DNA of 39,190 bases from Burkholderiaceae bacterium (lineage in GTDB: Bacteria; Pseudomonadota; Gammaproteobacteria; Burkholderiales; Burkholderiaceae_F). Position numbers and translations under genes: made by a program. Shown here piece after piece: positions 1 through 10,004 of the stretch (its first letter is position 1; each line of letters starts with the position of its first letter). The stretch spans positions 1 to 39,190 of the forward strand of contig JAOUJD010000003.1 in NCBI GenBank assembly GCA_029883565.1. The letters run 5' to 3'. The notes beneath the pieces were generated by a model. That model made no database searches. It was not told where the DNA came from and was given only the letters and a program-made list of their open reading frames with translations.

Positions 1-687
1 GCCCTTCGCGGCCGCCTCGGCCTGGCGACGCACTTCCTCGCGTTGCGCCTCCTGCGCCTCGACCTGCTTGCGGCGTTCCGCCCGCCGTTCCTCCGCCTGC
101 TTGCGCTCGGCGGCCTTCTGCTGCGCCCGCCGCTCGGCCTCTGCCTGCTTTTCCCGGTAGGCGCGTTCGTTGTCAGCACGCTCCTGCGCCCTCGCCTGCT
201 CGCGTGCTGCTTCCATTTGCTTGTCGGCGATCCGCTTTTCGTAATCGGCGCGGTTGCGCGCCTCCTCTTCGGGAGTCAGCGAAGAGCCGGTTGACGCGTC
301 CTTGCCGGGCGCTTTCGCCGGGCTCGGGCCGACCGCCTGTTCGGCCTTCGTCGCAGCCTCCGCGCGGCTACGGGCGGCCGCCTCTGCCTTGAGCTTCCGC
401 TCCAGGTCATGCGCCTCGACCCTCACGCGCCGTACCTCGCGTTCAGCAGACAGCTTGTCGCGGCGGACCGCATCCCGGCAGCGATTGACCAGGAATCCCT
501 TGTGGCACTCGGCTTCGCGTGCCTTGGAATCGCGCTCGATGCGGGACTCTTCGGCGTCCGCCTCGCGCAGCGCGGTCTCGGCGCGTGCCGAGTCGCTGAT
601 CGATCCTGCCGGGTAGCGGGCGCCGAAATCGCTGGCGCTCGCCGGGAGCGCCACGAAGAGAAGCAGCACTAAGAGCGTGGGTCTCAT
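1..687 (-). CDS. Secreted or periplasmic Ala/Glu/Arg-rich coiled-coil protein, partial (runs off the window at position 1)
   Basis: Manual reverse-strand translation from ATG at 687: MRPTLLVLLLFVALPASASDFGARYPAGSISDSARAETALREADAEESRIERDSKAREAECHKGFLVNRCRD... Signal peptide followed by a highly charged K/E/R/A/Q coiled coil; open to the window edge. Not in the supplied ORF list because there is no stop codon. Confidence 0.75.
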   Translation of the reverse strand, partial: MRPTLLVLLLFVALPASASDFGARYPAGSISDSARAETALREADAEESRIERDSKAREAECHKGFLVNRCRDAVRRDKLSAEREVRRVRVEAHDLERKLKAEAAARSRAEAATKAEQAVGPSPAKAPGKDASTGSSLTPEEEARNRADYEKRIADKQMEAAREQARAQERADNERAYREKQAEAERRAQQKAAERKQAEERRAERRKQVEAQEAQREEVRRQAEAAAKG

Positions 688-732
688 GGATGACTTAACG
701 CCCGTCGCCCCGGCTGCGCTGACCGGTGGCGA

Positions 733-1827
733 TCAGACACGCTGCACCACGGCGCGCCGCGGCGCATCGAGGTACTCCCGGGACTGCATCTCCGTGAGGC
801 GCGACGCGGTCCGCGCAAACTCGTTCGACAGGGCACCCGCCGTGTAAAGCTCGATCGGCGCCGCCTCGGCCGAAGCCAGCAGCTTCACCCGATGGTCGTA
901 CAGGACGTCGACCAGCCAGGTGAACCGCCGCGCCTCGGAGGCCTGACCGGCGCTCATGCGCGGAATATTCGAGAGCAGCACGGTATGGAACTGCGCGGCG
1001 ATCTCGAGATAGTCCGCATGCGAGCGCGGGCCGCCGCACAGCACCGCGAAGTCGAACCAGACCACGCCGCCGGCGCGACGCCGCGCACGTATTCGCCGCG
1101 CCTCGATCTCCAGGGTCGGGTCGTCGTCCTCGGCCTCGGCGATGCGCTCGAAGGCGCCCGCCAGCGCGGCTTCGGCCGTCGGCCCCCATGGCGTCAGGTA
1201 GGCCTCGATGTTCTCCATGGCACGCTGCCGGTAGTCGATGCCCGACTCGACCTGCACGACATCGAGGCGCTCGTTCAGCAGGTCGATCGCCGGCAGCAGG
1301 CGGTCCCGGTGCAGTCCGTCCGGATACAGCTGGTCGGGCGCGTAGTTGGACGTCATGACGAAGCCGATGTTCAGTTCGAACAGCTTCGACAGCAGGCGAT
1401 GCAGGATCATCGCGTCGGCGATGTCCGACACGTGAAACTCGTCGAAGCAGACGAGCCGATGGCGCCTTGCGATCCGGCGCGCGACCTCGTCGAGCGGGTC
1501 CTGCATGCCCTTCACGTCGTCGAGTTCGCGGTGCACGCTGCGCATGAATTCGTGGAAGTGCAGTCGCGTCTTGCGCAGCACCGGCACCGTCGCGAAGAAC
1601 GCGTCCATCAGGAAGCTCTTGCCGCGCCCGACGCCGCCCCAGAGGTACACGCCGCGCGGCACCGGCGGCCGCGCCAGCAGCTTCTTCAGCGCGTTCGACC
1701 GCTGCCTCTTGTAGGCGCGCCAGTCGTCTTCGAGTCGCTGCAGGCGCTGGAGAGCGGACAACTGCGACGCGTCCGCGCTGTAGCCCCGCGCGGCCAGATG
1801 CGCGTTGAAGACGTCGCGGACGGTCAT
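733..1827 (-). CDS. zapE: Cell division protein ZapE (AFG1-like ATPase)
   Basis: 364 aa; Walker A GGVGRGKSFLMDAFF, Walker B LVCFDEFHV, DDWRAYKRQR N-terminus typical of ZapE/AFG1. Confidence 0.93.
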   Translation of the reverse strand: MTVRDVFNAHLAARGYSADASQLSALQRLQRLEDDWRAYKRQRSNALKKLLARPPVPRGVYLWGGVGRGKSFLMDAFFATVPVLRKTRLHFHEFMRSVHRELDDVKGMQDPLDEVARRIARRHRLVCFDEFHVSDIADAMILHRLLSKLFELNIGFVMTSNYAPDQLYPDGLHRDRLLPAIDLLNERLDVVQVESGIDYRQRAMENIEAYLTPWGPTAEAALAGAFERIAEAEDDDPTLEIEARRIRARRRAGGVVWFDFAVLCGGPRSHADYLEIAAQFHTVLLSNIPRMSAGQASEARRFTWLVDVLYDHRVKLLASAEAAPIELYTAGALSNEFARTASRLTEMQSREYLDAPRRAVVQRV

Positions 1828-1834
1828 CCGCGCT

Positions 1835-3262
1835 TCAGAAATTCAGCGCGCGCTTGTCGACGGCGAGCGCCGCTTCCTTGGTCGCCTCCGACAGCGACGG
1901 GTGGGCATGGCAGATCCGTGCGATGTCCTCGCTCGAAGCGCGGAACTCCATCGCGACGACAGCCTCCGAGATCAGTTCCGAGGCGAAGGGACCGATGATG
2001 TGGACGCCCAGGATCTCGTCGGTCTTCTCGTCCGCGAGAAACTTCACCAGACCGGCCGTGTCGCCCAGCGCGCGTGCCCGACCATTCGCCGCGAACGGGA
2101 AAGTGCCCGCCCGGTAGGCGCGGCCCGCGGCCTTGAGCTGCTGCTCCGTCTGTCCCACCCACGCGATCTCGGGCGACGTGTAGATGACCCACGGAATCGT
2201 GTTGAAGTTGACGTGTCCGTGCTGGCCGGCGATCCGCTCGGCGACCGCCACTCCCTCCTCTTCCGCCTTGTGCGCCAGCATCGGGCCGCGCACGACGTCG
2301 CCGACGGCCCACACGTTCGGCAGGTTCGTGCGGCACGCGTCGTCGACCTCGACGAACCCGCGTTCGTCGATCTTCAGGCCGACGGCCTCGCCGCTCAGTC
2401 CCGCGGTGTTGGGCACGCGCCCGATCGACACGATCAGCTTGTCGACCGCGAGCGTCTGCGGCTCTCCCTTCGAATCGGCGTACGTCACCGTCACGCCCTT
2501 GCGATCCGCCTTGACCGCGTCGATCTTCACCCCGAGGTGGATCTTCAGGCCCTGGCGGCCGAAGACCTTGGCCGCTTCCCGCGCAATCTGGTCGTCGACC
2601 GCGCCGAGGAAGGCCGGGAGGGCTTCGAGGATCGTCACCTCCGAGCCAAGCCGCCGCCACACCGAACCCATCTCGAGGCCGATGACACCCGCGCCGATCA
2701 CGCCAAGCCGCTTGGGCACGCTCGGGATCGCCAGGGCGCCATCGTTCGACAGGACCTGCTTCTCGTCGAAGGGGGCCCCTGACAGTGGCCGCGCGCTGGA
2801 CCCGGTGGCGACGATCACGTGCTTCGCGGTCAGCGTCTCGGCGGCTGCGCCGGCCACCGCGATTTCGTATCCCTTCTCCGTCCGTCCGGCGAAGCTGCCG
2901 TGACCGTGGAAGAACGCGACCTTGTTCTTCTTGAAGAGGTACAGGATGCCGTCGTTGTTCTGCTTCACGACGGTGTCCTTGCGCGCGAGCATCTTCGCGA
3001 GGTCGAGGCCGAGGCTCCCGATCTGGATCCCATGGTCCTTGAAGTGGTGTCCCGCGTGCTCGTAGTGCTCGGACGACTGCAGCAGCGCCTTCGACGGAAT
3101 GCAGCCGATGTTGGTGCAGGTGCCGCCCGGAGCCGGTCCGCCCTGCGCGTTCTTCCAGTCGTCGATGCAGGCGACGGCAAAACCGAGCTGGGCCGCGCGG
3201 ATCGCCGCGATGTACCCACCGGGTCCGCCGCCGATCACGACGACGTCGAAGTTCTTGGCCAT
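1835..3262 (-). CDS. lpdA: Dihydrolipoyl dehydrogenase (E3 of the 2-oxoglutarate dehydrogenase complex)
   Basis: 475 aa; [20 protein letters not shown], redox disulfide [17 protein letters not shown]-terminal [15 protein letters not shown]. Confidence 0.97.
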   Translation of the reverse strand: MAKNFDVVVIGGGPGGYIAAIRAAQLGFAVACIDDWKNAQGGPAPGGTCTNIGCIPSKALLQSSEHYEHAGHHFKDHGIQIGSLGLDLAKMLARKDTVVKQNNDGILYLFKKNKVAFFHGHGSFAGRTEKGYEIAVAGAAAETLTAKHVIVATGSSARPLSGAPFDEKQVLSNDGALAIPSVPKRLGVIGAGVIGLEMGSVWRRLGSEVTILEALPAFLGAVDDQIAREAAKVFGRQGLKIHLGVKIDAVKADRKGVTVTYADSKGEPQTLAVDKLIVSIGRVPNTAGLSGEAVGLKIDERGFVEVDDACRTNLPNVWAVGDVVRGPMLAHKAEEEGVAVAERIAGQHGHVNFNTIPWVIYTSPEIAWVGQTEQQLKAAGRAYRAGTFPFAANGRARALGDTAGLVKFLADEKTDEILGVHIIGPFASELISEAVVAMEFRASSEDIARICHAHPSLSEATKEAALAVDKRALNF

Positions 3263-3292
3263 GGTCCCTTCCGAGTTGTCAGTTCCCGTGCG

Positions 3293-3610
3293 CTACTGCC
3301 CTTCGCGCGGCACGAAGATCCACAGGATGATGTACAGGATGGCGGTGAACCCCCCGGCCAGCATGCCCAGCACGAACAGCAGGCGCCAGATCCAGGCGTC
3401 GACACCGGTGACGCTCGCCACCCCGCCGCACACGCCGGCGATCCACTTGTCCCTGTCGGAGAGTCGCAGCCGGTTGATCGCCAGCTCGGTCCCCGCACCG
3501 CCGGCTGTGCCGGCGAGCAGACGCGCCTTGGCCGCGTCGAATTCCGCCTGCGTCAGCGCCCCGTTCTGCAGCAGTCGATGGAGCTTCTCGAGTTCGTCGG
3601 CCATCGTCAT
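3293..3610 (-). CDS. PspC-domain membrane protein with N-terminal SHOCT-like segment
   Basis: MTMADELEKLHRLLQNGALTQAEFDAAKARLL (SHOCT-like), then DKWIAGVCGGVASVTGVDAWIWRLLFVLGMLAGG...YIILWIFVP (PspC). Start at 3610 preferred because GGGAGAGA lies upstream. Confidence 0.8.
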   Translation of the reverse strand: MTMADELEKLHRLLQNGALTQAEFDAAKARLLAGTAGGAGTELAINRLRLSDRDKWIAGVCGGVASVTGVDAWIWRLLFVLGMLAGGFTAILYIILWIFVPREGQ

Positions 3611-3627
3611 CGCGTCTCTCCCGTGGT

Positions 3628-4890
3628 TCACACCTCAAGCAGCAGACGCGCCGGATCCTCCAGCGCTTCCTTCATGGCCACCAGGGACAGCACCGCCTCG
3701 CGTCCATCGATGATCCGATGGTCGTAGGACAGCGCCAGGTAGTTCATCGGCCGGATCACGATCTGGCCGTTTTCCACCACGGGGCGCTCCTTGGTTGCAT
3801 GTATCCCCAGGATCGCGCTCTGCGGTGGATTGATGATGGGCGTCGACAGCATCGATCCGAACACGCCGCCATTGGAGATCGAGAAGGTGCCGCCGGTGAG
3901 TTCCTCGAGACCGAGCTTGCCTTCGCCGGCCCGCTTGCCGAAGTCGGCGATCTTCTTCTCGATGTCGGCGAAGGTCTGCTGGTCCGCGTCGCGCAGGATC
4001 GGGACGACGAGGCCGCGCGGGGAACCGACCGCGATGCCGATGTCGAAGTAGCCGTGGTAGACGATGTCGCTGCCGTCGACCGAGGCATTGACCACCGGAT
4101 AGCGCTTCAGCGCCGCGACGGCCGCCTTGACGAAGAAGGACATGAAGCCGAGCTTGACCCCGTGCTCCTTCTCGAACTTGTCCTTGTACTTGTTGCGCAG
4201 CTCCAGCAGGGGCTGCATGTTGACTTCGTTGAACGTCGTCAGGATGGCCGCGGTCGACTGCGACTGCACCAAACGCTCGGCCACCCGCTGGCGCAGGCGC
4301 GACATCGGCACCCGCTGTTCGGGCCGGTCGGCCAGTCCGGTCAGGTCGATCGGCGCCTTGACCTCCGGCAGCGCCGGGCGCACCGTCGCCACGGCCGCGG
4401 CGGGCGGCGCCGCGGGCGCTTTCGCGCCGGCCGCGGCAGCGGCAATGACGTCGCCCTTGGTGATGCGGCCGTCGCGGCCGGTGCCGCTCACCTGCGCGGC
4501 GGCCATGCCCTGCTCCGCCATCATCTTCGCAGCCGCCGGCATTGCCACGCCGCTCATCGCGCCCGGCGGCGGCGCGGCCGCAGCCGCAGGCCGGGGCGCT
4601 GCCGCCGCGGGCGGCGGCGCGGCCGCAGGGGCCGGCGCGGCTGCCTTGCCCTCGGTGTCCAGCCGCGCGATCAGCTCTCCCGCAACGACCGTGCTGCCGT
4701 CGTCGCGGACGATCTCCATGAGCACCCCGGCCGCCGGTGCAGGAACCTCCAGGACCACCTTGTCGGTCTCGACCTCGATCAGGATTTCGTCGATCGCCAC
4801 GGCGTCGCCGGGCTTCTTCTTCCACTGCAGCAGGGTCGCCTCGGCGACCGACTCGGACAGCTGCGGAACCTTCACTTCCACGATGGCCAT
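3628..4890 (-). CDS. sucB: Dihydrolipoyllysine succinyltransferase, E2 of 2-oxoglutarate dehydrogenase
   Basis: [52 protein letters not shown] lipoyl domain; Ala/Pro linker; C-terminal [19 protein letters not shown] catalytic motif. Start refined within the 852-aa ORF. Confidence 0.96.
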   Translation of the reverse strand: MAIVEVKVPQLSESVAEATLLQWKKKPGDAVAIDEILIEVETDKVVLEVPAPAAGVLMEIVRDDGSTVVAGELIARLDTEGKAAAPAPAAAPPPAAAAPRPAAAAAPPPGAMSGVAMPAAAKMMAEQGMAAAQVSGTGRDGRITKGDVIAAAAAGAKAPAAPPAAAVATVRPALPEVKAPIDLTGLADRPEQRVPMSRLRQRVAERLVQSQSTAAILTTFNEVNMQPLLELRNKYKDKFEKEHGVKLGFMSFFVKAAVAALKRYPVVNASVDGSDIVYHGYFDIGIAVGSPRGLVVPILRDADQQTFADIEKKIADFGKRAGEGKLGLEELTGGTFSISNGGVFGSMLSTPIINPPQSAILGIHATKERPVVENGQIVIRPMNYLALSYDHRIIDGREAVLSLVAMKEALEDPARLLLEV

Positions 4891-4967
4891 GTTCTTCTGA
4901 CGCTCCGGATGCTTGACGTGAAGGGCGGACGGCGGCGCCTGGCGCCGGACGCGATCCGCCTGCTTGC

Positions 4968-7826
4968 CTACTTGTTGAGCACGAGTCCCTTGAGCTTGCT
5001 GAAGGCCGTGTCCAGCAGGGCCTTCTGCTGCTCCTGGTGCTTGGCGTAGTAACCGACCGCCGGCGACGCCGATGCCGCGCGTCCCGCGTACGCCAGCTTC
5101 TGCCCGTCCGCCATGTTTTCGAGCAGGTGGTGCTGCACGTAGAACCAGCCGCCCTGATTGGCCGGCTCGTCCTGGCACCACACGACTTCCGTGGCAGCGG
5201 GGTACTTCTTCAGTTCGGCCGCCAGCGCCTTGTGGGGGAAGGGATAGAGCTGCTCCACGCGGATGATCGCTGCGGTCGAGTCCTCGCGATCGCGGCGCGT
5301 GTTGACCAGGTCGAAGTAGACCTTTCCGGAACAGGCGATGACCCGCTTGACCTTCTTCGCCTCGATGGCCGGGTCGCGCTCGGGGATCACGGTCTGGAAC
5401 TCGCCCTTGGCCAGTTCCGACAGCTCGGAGGCCGCGTCCTTCGCGCGCAGCAGCGACTTGGGCGTCATGATGACGAGCGGCTTGCGGAACAGTCGGATCA
5501 TCTGCCGGCGCAGCAGGTGGAAGATCTGCGCGGCCGTCGTCGGCTGTGCGATCTGCATGTTGCTGTCCGCCGCCAGCTGCAGGAAGCGTTCGATGCGCGC
5601 CGACGAGTGCTCGGGACCCTGTCCCTCGTAGCCGTGGGGCAGCATCAGCGTCAGACCGGACTGCCGGCCCCACTTGACCTCGCCTGACGACAGGAACTGA
5701 TCGATCACGACCTGGGCGCCGTTGACGAAGTCGCCGAACTGAGCTTCCCAGATCACCAGGGCGTTCGGCTCGGCGCTCGCATACCCGTACTCGAACGCGA
5801 GCACCGCCTCTTCCGACAGGACCGAGTCGATGACCGTGAACGGCGCCTGTTTCTCGGACACGTGCTGCAACGGGACGTAGATCCCCTCGTCCCAACGTTC
5901 GCGGTTCTGGTCGTGCAGCACCGAGTGCCGGTGGGTGAACGTGCCGCGCCCCGAGTCCTGGCCAGTGATGCGCACGGGATAGCCGCTCGATACGAGGGAC
6001 GCGAACGCCAGGTGCTCCGCCATGCCCCAGTCGAGCGGCAACTTGCCCTCGCCCATCGCGCGGCGGTCGGCCACCACCTTCTCCACGAGCGGATGCAGCT
6101 TGAAGTTGGACGGGATCGTCGTCAGGCGCTCGGCGAGGCGTTTCAACTCGGCAATGGGAACCGCCGTGTCGGCGTGATCGGTCCACTTGCGGTTCAGGAA
6201 CGGAGACCAGTCGACCGCGTACTTGCTCTTGTAGTTGGTCAGTACCGGGTCGGACGTGGTGCGGCCCTCGTCCATGGCGGCGCGGTGGGCCTTGACCATC
6301 AGGTCGGGCTCTTCGGCCGAGATCGTGCCCTGGGTGACCAGCTTGTCGCCATAGAGCTTGCGCGTGCCGGGGTGCTGGCCGATCTTCTTGTACATCAGCG
6401 GCTGGGTCACCGCCGGGGTGTCCTGCTCGTTGTGGCCAAGGCGGCGGAAGCAGATGATGTCGATGACCACGTCCTTGTTGAACTCCTGGCGGTAGTCCAT
6501 CGCCAGCTGCGTGACGAACACGACCGCTTCCGGATCGTCGCCGTTCACGTGGAACACGGGGGCCTCGATCATCTTCACGACGTCGGTCGCGTACAGGGTC
6601 GAGCGCGTGTCGCGAGGGTCGGAGGTCGTGAACCCGATCTGGTTGTTGATGATGATGTGGATGGTCCCGCCCGTGCCGTAACCGCGGGTCTGGGCGAGGT
6701 TCAGCGTCTCCATCACCACGCCCTGCCCGGCGAAGGCGGCATCGCCGTGCACCAGCACCGGCAGGACCGTGTCCCCCTCCTTGTCGCCGCGCCGCTCCTG
6801 GCGCGCGCGGACCGAGCCCTCGACCACCGGGTTGACGATCTCGAGGTGGGACGGGTTGAACGCAAGCGAGAGATGGACCGGACCGCCCGGGGTCGTGATG
6901 TCGCTCGAGAAGCCGTTGTGGTACTTGACATCCCCGGCCGGCAGGTCGGAGGCGGCCTTGCCCTCGAACTCGGCGAAGAGATCCCTCGGCATCTTGCCCA
7001 GCGTGTTCACCAGCACGTTCAGGCGACCGCGGTGCGCCATGCCGATGACGATTTCCTGCACGCCGTTGGCGCCGGCCCGCTGCACCAGTTCGTCCATCGC
7101 GGCGATGAAGCTTTCACCGCCCTCCAGTGAAAAGCGCTTCTGGCCGACGTACTTCGTGTGCAGGTAGCGCTCGAGTCCCTCGGCCGCGGTCACGCGCTCC
7201 AGGATGTGACGCTTCTGTTCCGCGGTGAACGTCGGGGTCGACCTGATCGACTCCAGTCGCTGCTGGATCCAGCGCTTCTGCGCCGGGTCCGAAATGAACA
7301 TGAACTCGGCGCCGATGTTGCAGCAGTACGTGTCGCGCAGCGCCTTGATCAGGTCGCGCAGCGTCATGTCCTCCTGGCCGAAGTACGTGTTCGCAGCGGC
7401 GAACACGGTGTCCATGTCGGCTTCCGTCAGGTCGTAGAACGCCGGCTCGAGTTCCGGAATGACCGGCCGCTCCTGGCGCTGCAGCGGATCGAGGTTGGCC
7501 CAGCAGTTTCCGAGAAACCGGTAGGCCGCGATGATCGACTGGACATGGACCTGCTTGCGGGCCACCGTAAGGTCCGACGGCGCGACCTTGGCGACGAACG
7601 CGTTGGCCTTGGCGCGCTGCGCGAAGGACTCCACGATCGGGGCATGGGCAATGTCGCGCGAGTCCGGCGAACCGTCGGCGGCGGGGACCAGCTGCATCTG
7701 GTCGAAATAAGCACGCCACTTTTCCGGAACGGAGCCGGGGTTATCGAGGTAGCGTTCATAGAGCTCCTCGACGTACGGCGCATTGCCGCCAAACAGGTAC
7801 GAATTGACCTGGAACTGTCTCATCAT
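4968..7826 (-). CDS. sucA: 2-oxoglutarate dehydrogenase E1 component
   Basis: [41 protein letters not shown]...; [47 protein letters not shown] motifs. Start refined from the 1012-aa ORF. Confidence 0.96.
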   Translation of the reverse strand: MMRQFQVNSYLFGGNAPYVEELYERYLDNPGSVPEKWRAYFDQMQLVPAADGSPDSRDIAHAPIVESFAQRAKANAFVAKVAPSDLTVARKQVHVQSIIAAYRFLGNCWANLDPLQRQERPVIPELEPAFYDLTEADMDTVFAAANTYFGQEDMTLRDLIKALRDTYCCNIGAEFMFISDPAQKRWIQQRLESIRSTPTFTAEQKRHILERVTAAEGLERYLHTKYVGQKRFSLEGGESFIAAMDELVQRAGANGVQEIVIGMAHRGRLNVLVNTLGKMPRDLFAEFEGKAASDLPAGDVKYHNGFSSDITTPGGPVHLSLAFNPSHLEIVNPVVEGSVRARQERRGDKEGDTVLPVLVHGDAAFAGQGVVMETLNLAQTRGYGTGGTIHIIINNQIGFTTSDPRDTRSTLYATDVVKMIEAPVFHVNGDDPEAVVFVTQLAMDYRQEFNKDVVIDIICFRRLGHNEQDTPAVTQPLMYKKIGQHPGTRKLYGDKLVTQGTISAEEPDLMVKAHRAAMDEGRTTSDPVLTNYKSKYAVDWSPFLNRKWTDHADTAVPIAELKRLAERLTTIPSNFKLHPLVEKVVADRRAMGEGKLPLDWGMAEHLAFASLVSSGYPVRITGQDSGRGTFTHRHSVLHDQNRERWDEGIYVPLQHVSEKQAPFTVIDSVLSEEAVLAFEYGYASAEPNALVIWEAQFGDFVNGAQVVIDQFLSSGEVKWGRQSGLTLMLPHGYEGQGPEHSSARIERFLQLAADSNMQIAQPTTAAQIFHLLRRQMIRLFRKPLVIMTPKSLLRAKDAASELSELAKGEFQTVIPERDPAIEAKKVKRVIACSGKVYFDLVNTRRDREDSTAAIIRVEQLYPFPHKALAAELKKYPAATEVVWCQDEPANQGGWFYVQHHLLENMADGQKLAYAGRAASASPAVGYYAKHQEQQKALLDTAFSKLKGLVLNK

Positions 7827-7841
7827 CGGCTTCACCTGAAA

Positions 7842-7858
7842 AAACGAGTTTCTCGTTT
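7842..7858. promoter_or_regulatory. Small perfect hairpin in the sucA 5' leader
   Basis: AAACGAG-TTT-CTCGTTT, 7-bp perfect stem with 3-nt loop, 15 nt upstream of the sucA start codon. Confidence 0.35.
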
Positions 7859-8125
7859 GAGATGCCCGGAAAACCCATGAGCGAGACGTGGGAACTCCGG
7901 CGGCAACCGTTCCGGATTCCGGTCTGGCTGCCGAGTCATATCGCTGCGCAGCAACCGGGCCGCGGCGAAACGCGGATGCTACCACTGGCCGCTCGGCGGC
8001 CATCAACGTGTCGCATCCACGCAGCGGCGGTGTCTCGAGGCACCGCCTCCAGGGTGCGCGGCCTACACTGCGCCGACTCGAAGACAGCTGACGCTATCAG
8101 GACGGCGCCGAGCAAGGAGACCTGA

Positions 8126-9946
8126 GTGCAGCCGACGGACATAAAGAATCCCGAGTACTTTCATCGCGTCGTGGATTGCCAGTGGGCATGCCCGGCGCAT
8201 ACACCGGTTCCCGAATACATCCGCTTGATCGCGTCGGGGCGCTACTCCGATGCATACATGGTCAACTGGAAGTCGAATGTCTTTCCGGGCATCCTCGGCC
8301 GAACCTGCGACCGCCCGTGCGAGCCCGCCTGCCGCCGTGGCCGGGTCGAAGAGCAGCAGGCGGAGCGCCCCGAACCTGTCGCGATCTGCCGCCTGAAGCG
8401 CGTCGCCGCCGATCTCAAGGGCGACATCAGCGCGCGGCTTCCCAGGCGCCTGGCGCCGATGAACGGAAGAAGGGTCGCCTGCATCGGCGCGGGCCCTGCC
8501 TCACTGACCGTCGCGCGCGATCTTGCGCCGCTGGGCTACCACGTGACCGTGTTCGACCAGGATCCGAAGGCGGGCGGGATGATCCGCACGCAGATCCCGC
8601 GCTTCCGGCTGCCGGAAGAGGTGATCGACGAGGAAACTGGATACGTCCTCGGGCTCGGCGTCGAGTTCCGCGGCGGTGTGCGGATCGATTCGATGAAGTC
8701 CCTGCTCGCGGAGAAGTACGACGCGATCTTCGTCGGCTCGGGCGCCCCGCGTGGTCGCGACCTCGACATCCCCGGCCGCAGCCAGGCAGCCGCATCGATC
8801 CACATCGGCATCGACTGGCTCTCTTCGGTGTCTTTCGGTCACGTCACCTCGGTCGGCAGGCGCGTCATCGTGCTCGGCGGCGGCAATACCGCGATGGACT
8901 GCTGCCGCACCGCGAAACGACTGGGCGGCGAGGACGTGAAGGTAATCGTGCGCTCGGGATTCGAGGAGATGAAGGCGTCCCCCTGGGAGAAGGAAGACGC
9001 CATGCACGAAGGCATCCCGATCCTGAACTACCTGGTGCCCAAGGCATTCCTGCACGAGAACGGGAAGCTCGCGGCCATGCGCTTCGAGAAGGTCAAGGCC
9101 GTCTATGACGACAAGGGACACCGCGCGCTGATCTCCACGGGCGAGCCCGATCCGGTCTTTCCGTGCGACGACGTGCTGGTCGCGGTCGGCCAGGAAAACG
9201 CGTTCCCGTGGATCGAACGCGACGCCGGCGTCGAATTCGACCAATGGGGTCTGCCCATCCTCGACCGCACCACGCTGCAGGCGTCGCTGCCCAACGTGTT
9301 CTTCGGCGGAGACGCAGCGCTCGGACCGAAGAACATCATCTGGGCGGTCGCCCAGGGCCACGACGCCGCCATCTCGATCGACAAGTACCTCAACGGCGAG
9401 GACGTGCGCGCCCGCCCCGCGCCGGGCGTCAGCCTGATCTCCCAGAAGATGGGCATCCACGAGTGGAGCTACGACAACGAGGTCGCGCCGGATGCCCGCT
9501 TCAAGGTGCCCTGGCGCGACGTCAACCAGGCCCTGGCCAGCATCCGTGTCGAGGTCGAACTCGGCTTCGACCCCGCCACGGCGTGGAAGGAAGCGCAGCG
9601 CTGCCTCAACTGCGACGTGCAGACGGTCTTCACGGCGCAGCAGTGCATCGAGTGCGATGCGTGCCTCGACATCTGCCCGACCGACTGCATCAATTTCACG
9701 CGCAACGGCGCCGAAGCCGACCTGCGCGCGCGGCTGCGGGCACCTGCCCTGAACGCCGACCAGGCCCTGTACGTCTCCGGCGAGCTGAAGACGGGTCGCG
9801 TGATGGTGAAGGACGAGGACGTCTGCCTGCATTGCGGGCTGTGCGCCGAACGCTGCCCCACCGGAGCCTGGGACATGCAGAAGTTCCTGATCGAGATGAC
9901 ACATGCCGGGCGTGGCTGTCGCACCCCGGAGCGGGAGGCCGCGTGA
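8126..9946 (+). CDS. korC: GltD-like FAD/NAD(P)-binding oxidoreductase with C-terminal 2x[4Fe-4S] domain; KorC-like NADP+-coupling subunit of 2-oxoacid oxidoreductase
   Basis: 606 aa from GTG with AAGGAG upstream; N-terminal CQWACPAHTPV...CDRPCEPACRRG cysteines; two dinucleotide folds (CIGAGPASLTVARDL, VLGGGNTAMDCCRTAKRLGG); C-terminal CIECDACLDICPTDC and CLHCGLCAERCPTGAW. Directly upstream of korAB-like genes. Confidence 0.82.
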   Translation: MQPTDIKNPEYFHRVVDCQWACPAHTPVPEYIRLIASGRYSDAYMVNWKSNVFPGILGRTCDRPCEPACRRGRVEEQQAERPEPVAICRLKRVAADLKGDISARLPRRLAPMNGRRVACIGAGPASLTVARDLAPLGYHVTVFDQDPKAGGMIRTQIPRFRLPEEVIDEETGYVLGLGVEFRGGVRIDSMKSLLAEKYDAIFVGSGAPRGRDLDIPGRSQAAASIHIGIDWLSSVSFGHVTSVGRRVIVLGGGNTAMDCCRTAKRLGGEDVKVIVRSGFEEMKASPWEKEDAMHEGIPILNYLVPKAFLHENGKLAAMRFEKVKAVYDDKGHRALISTGEPDPVFPCDDVLVAVGQENAFPWIERDAGVEFDQWGLPILDRTTLQASLPNVFFGGDAALGPKNIIWAVAQGHDAAISIDKYLNGEDVRARPAPGVSLISQKMGIHEWSYDNEVAPDARFKVPWRDVNQALASIRVEVELGFDPATAWKEAQRCLNCDVQTVFTAQQCIECDACLDICPTDCINFTRNGAEADLRARLRAPALNADQALYVSGELKTGRVMVKDEDVCLHCGLCAERCPTGAWDMQKFLIEMTHAGRGCRTPEREAA

Positions 9947-10004
9947 CGACAGTCCTGCACGGCCGCTCGCAGACAGGCTCGCGCAGCGCGCTGGAGGTCG
10001 ACCA

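Noticed and set aside
43-672. + strand ORFs of 83, 62, 120 and 87 aa at the left edge
   Set aside because: Opposite a coherent minus-strand signal-peptide/coiled-coil protein reading off the window edge; the + strand frames are Leu/Arg/Ser artefacts.
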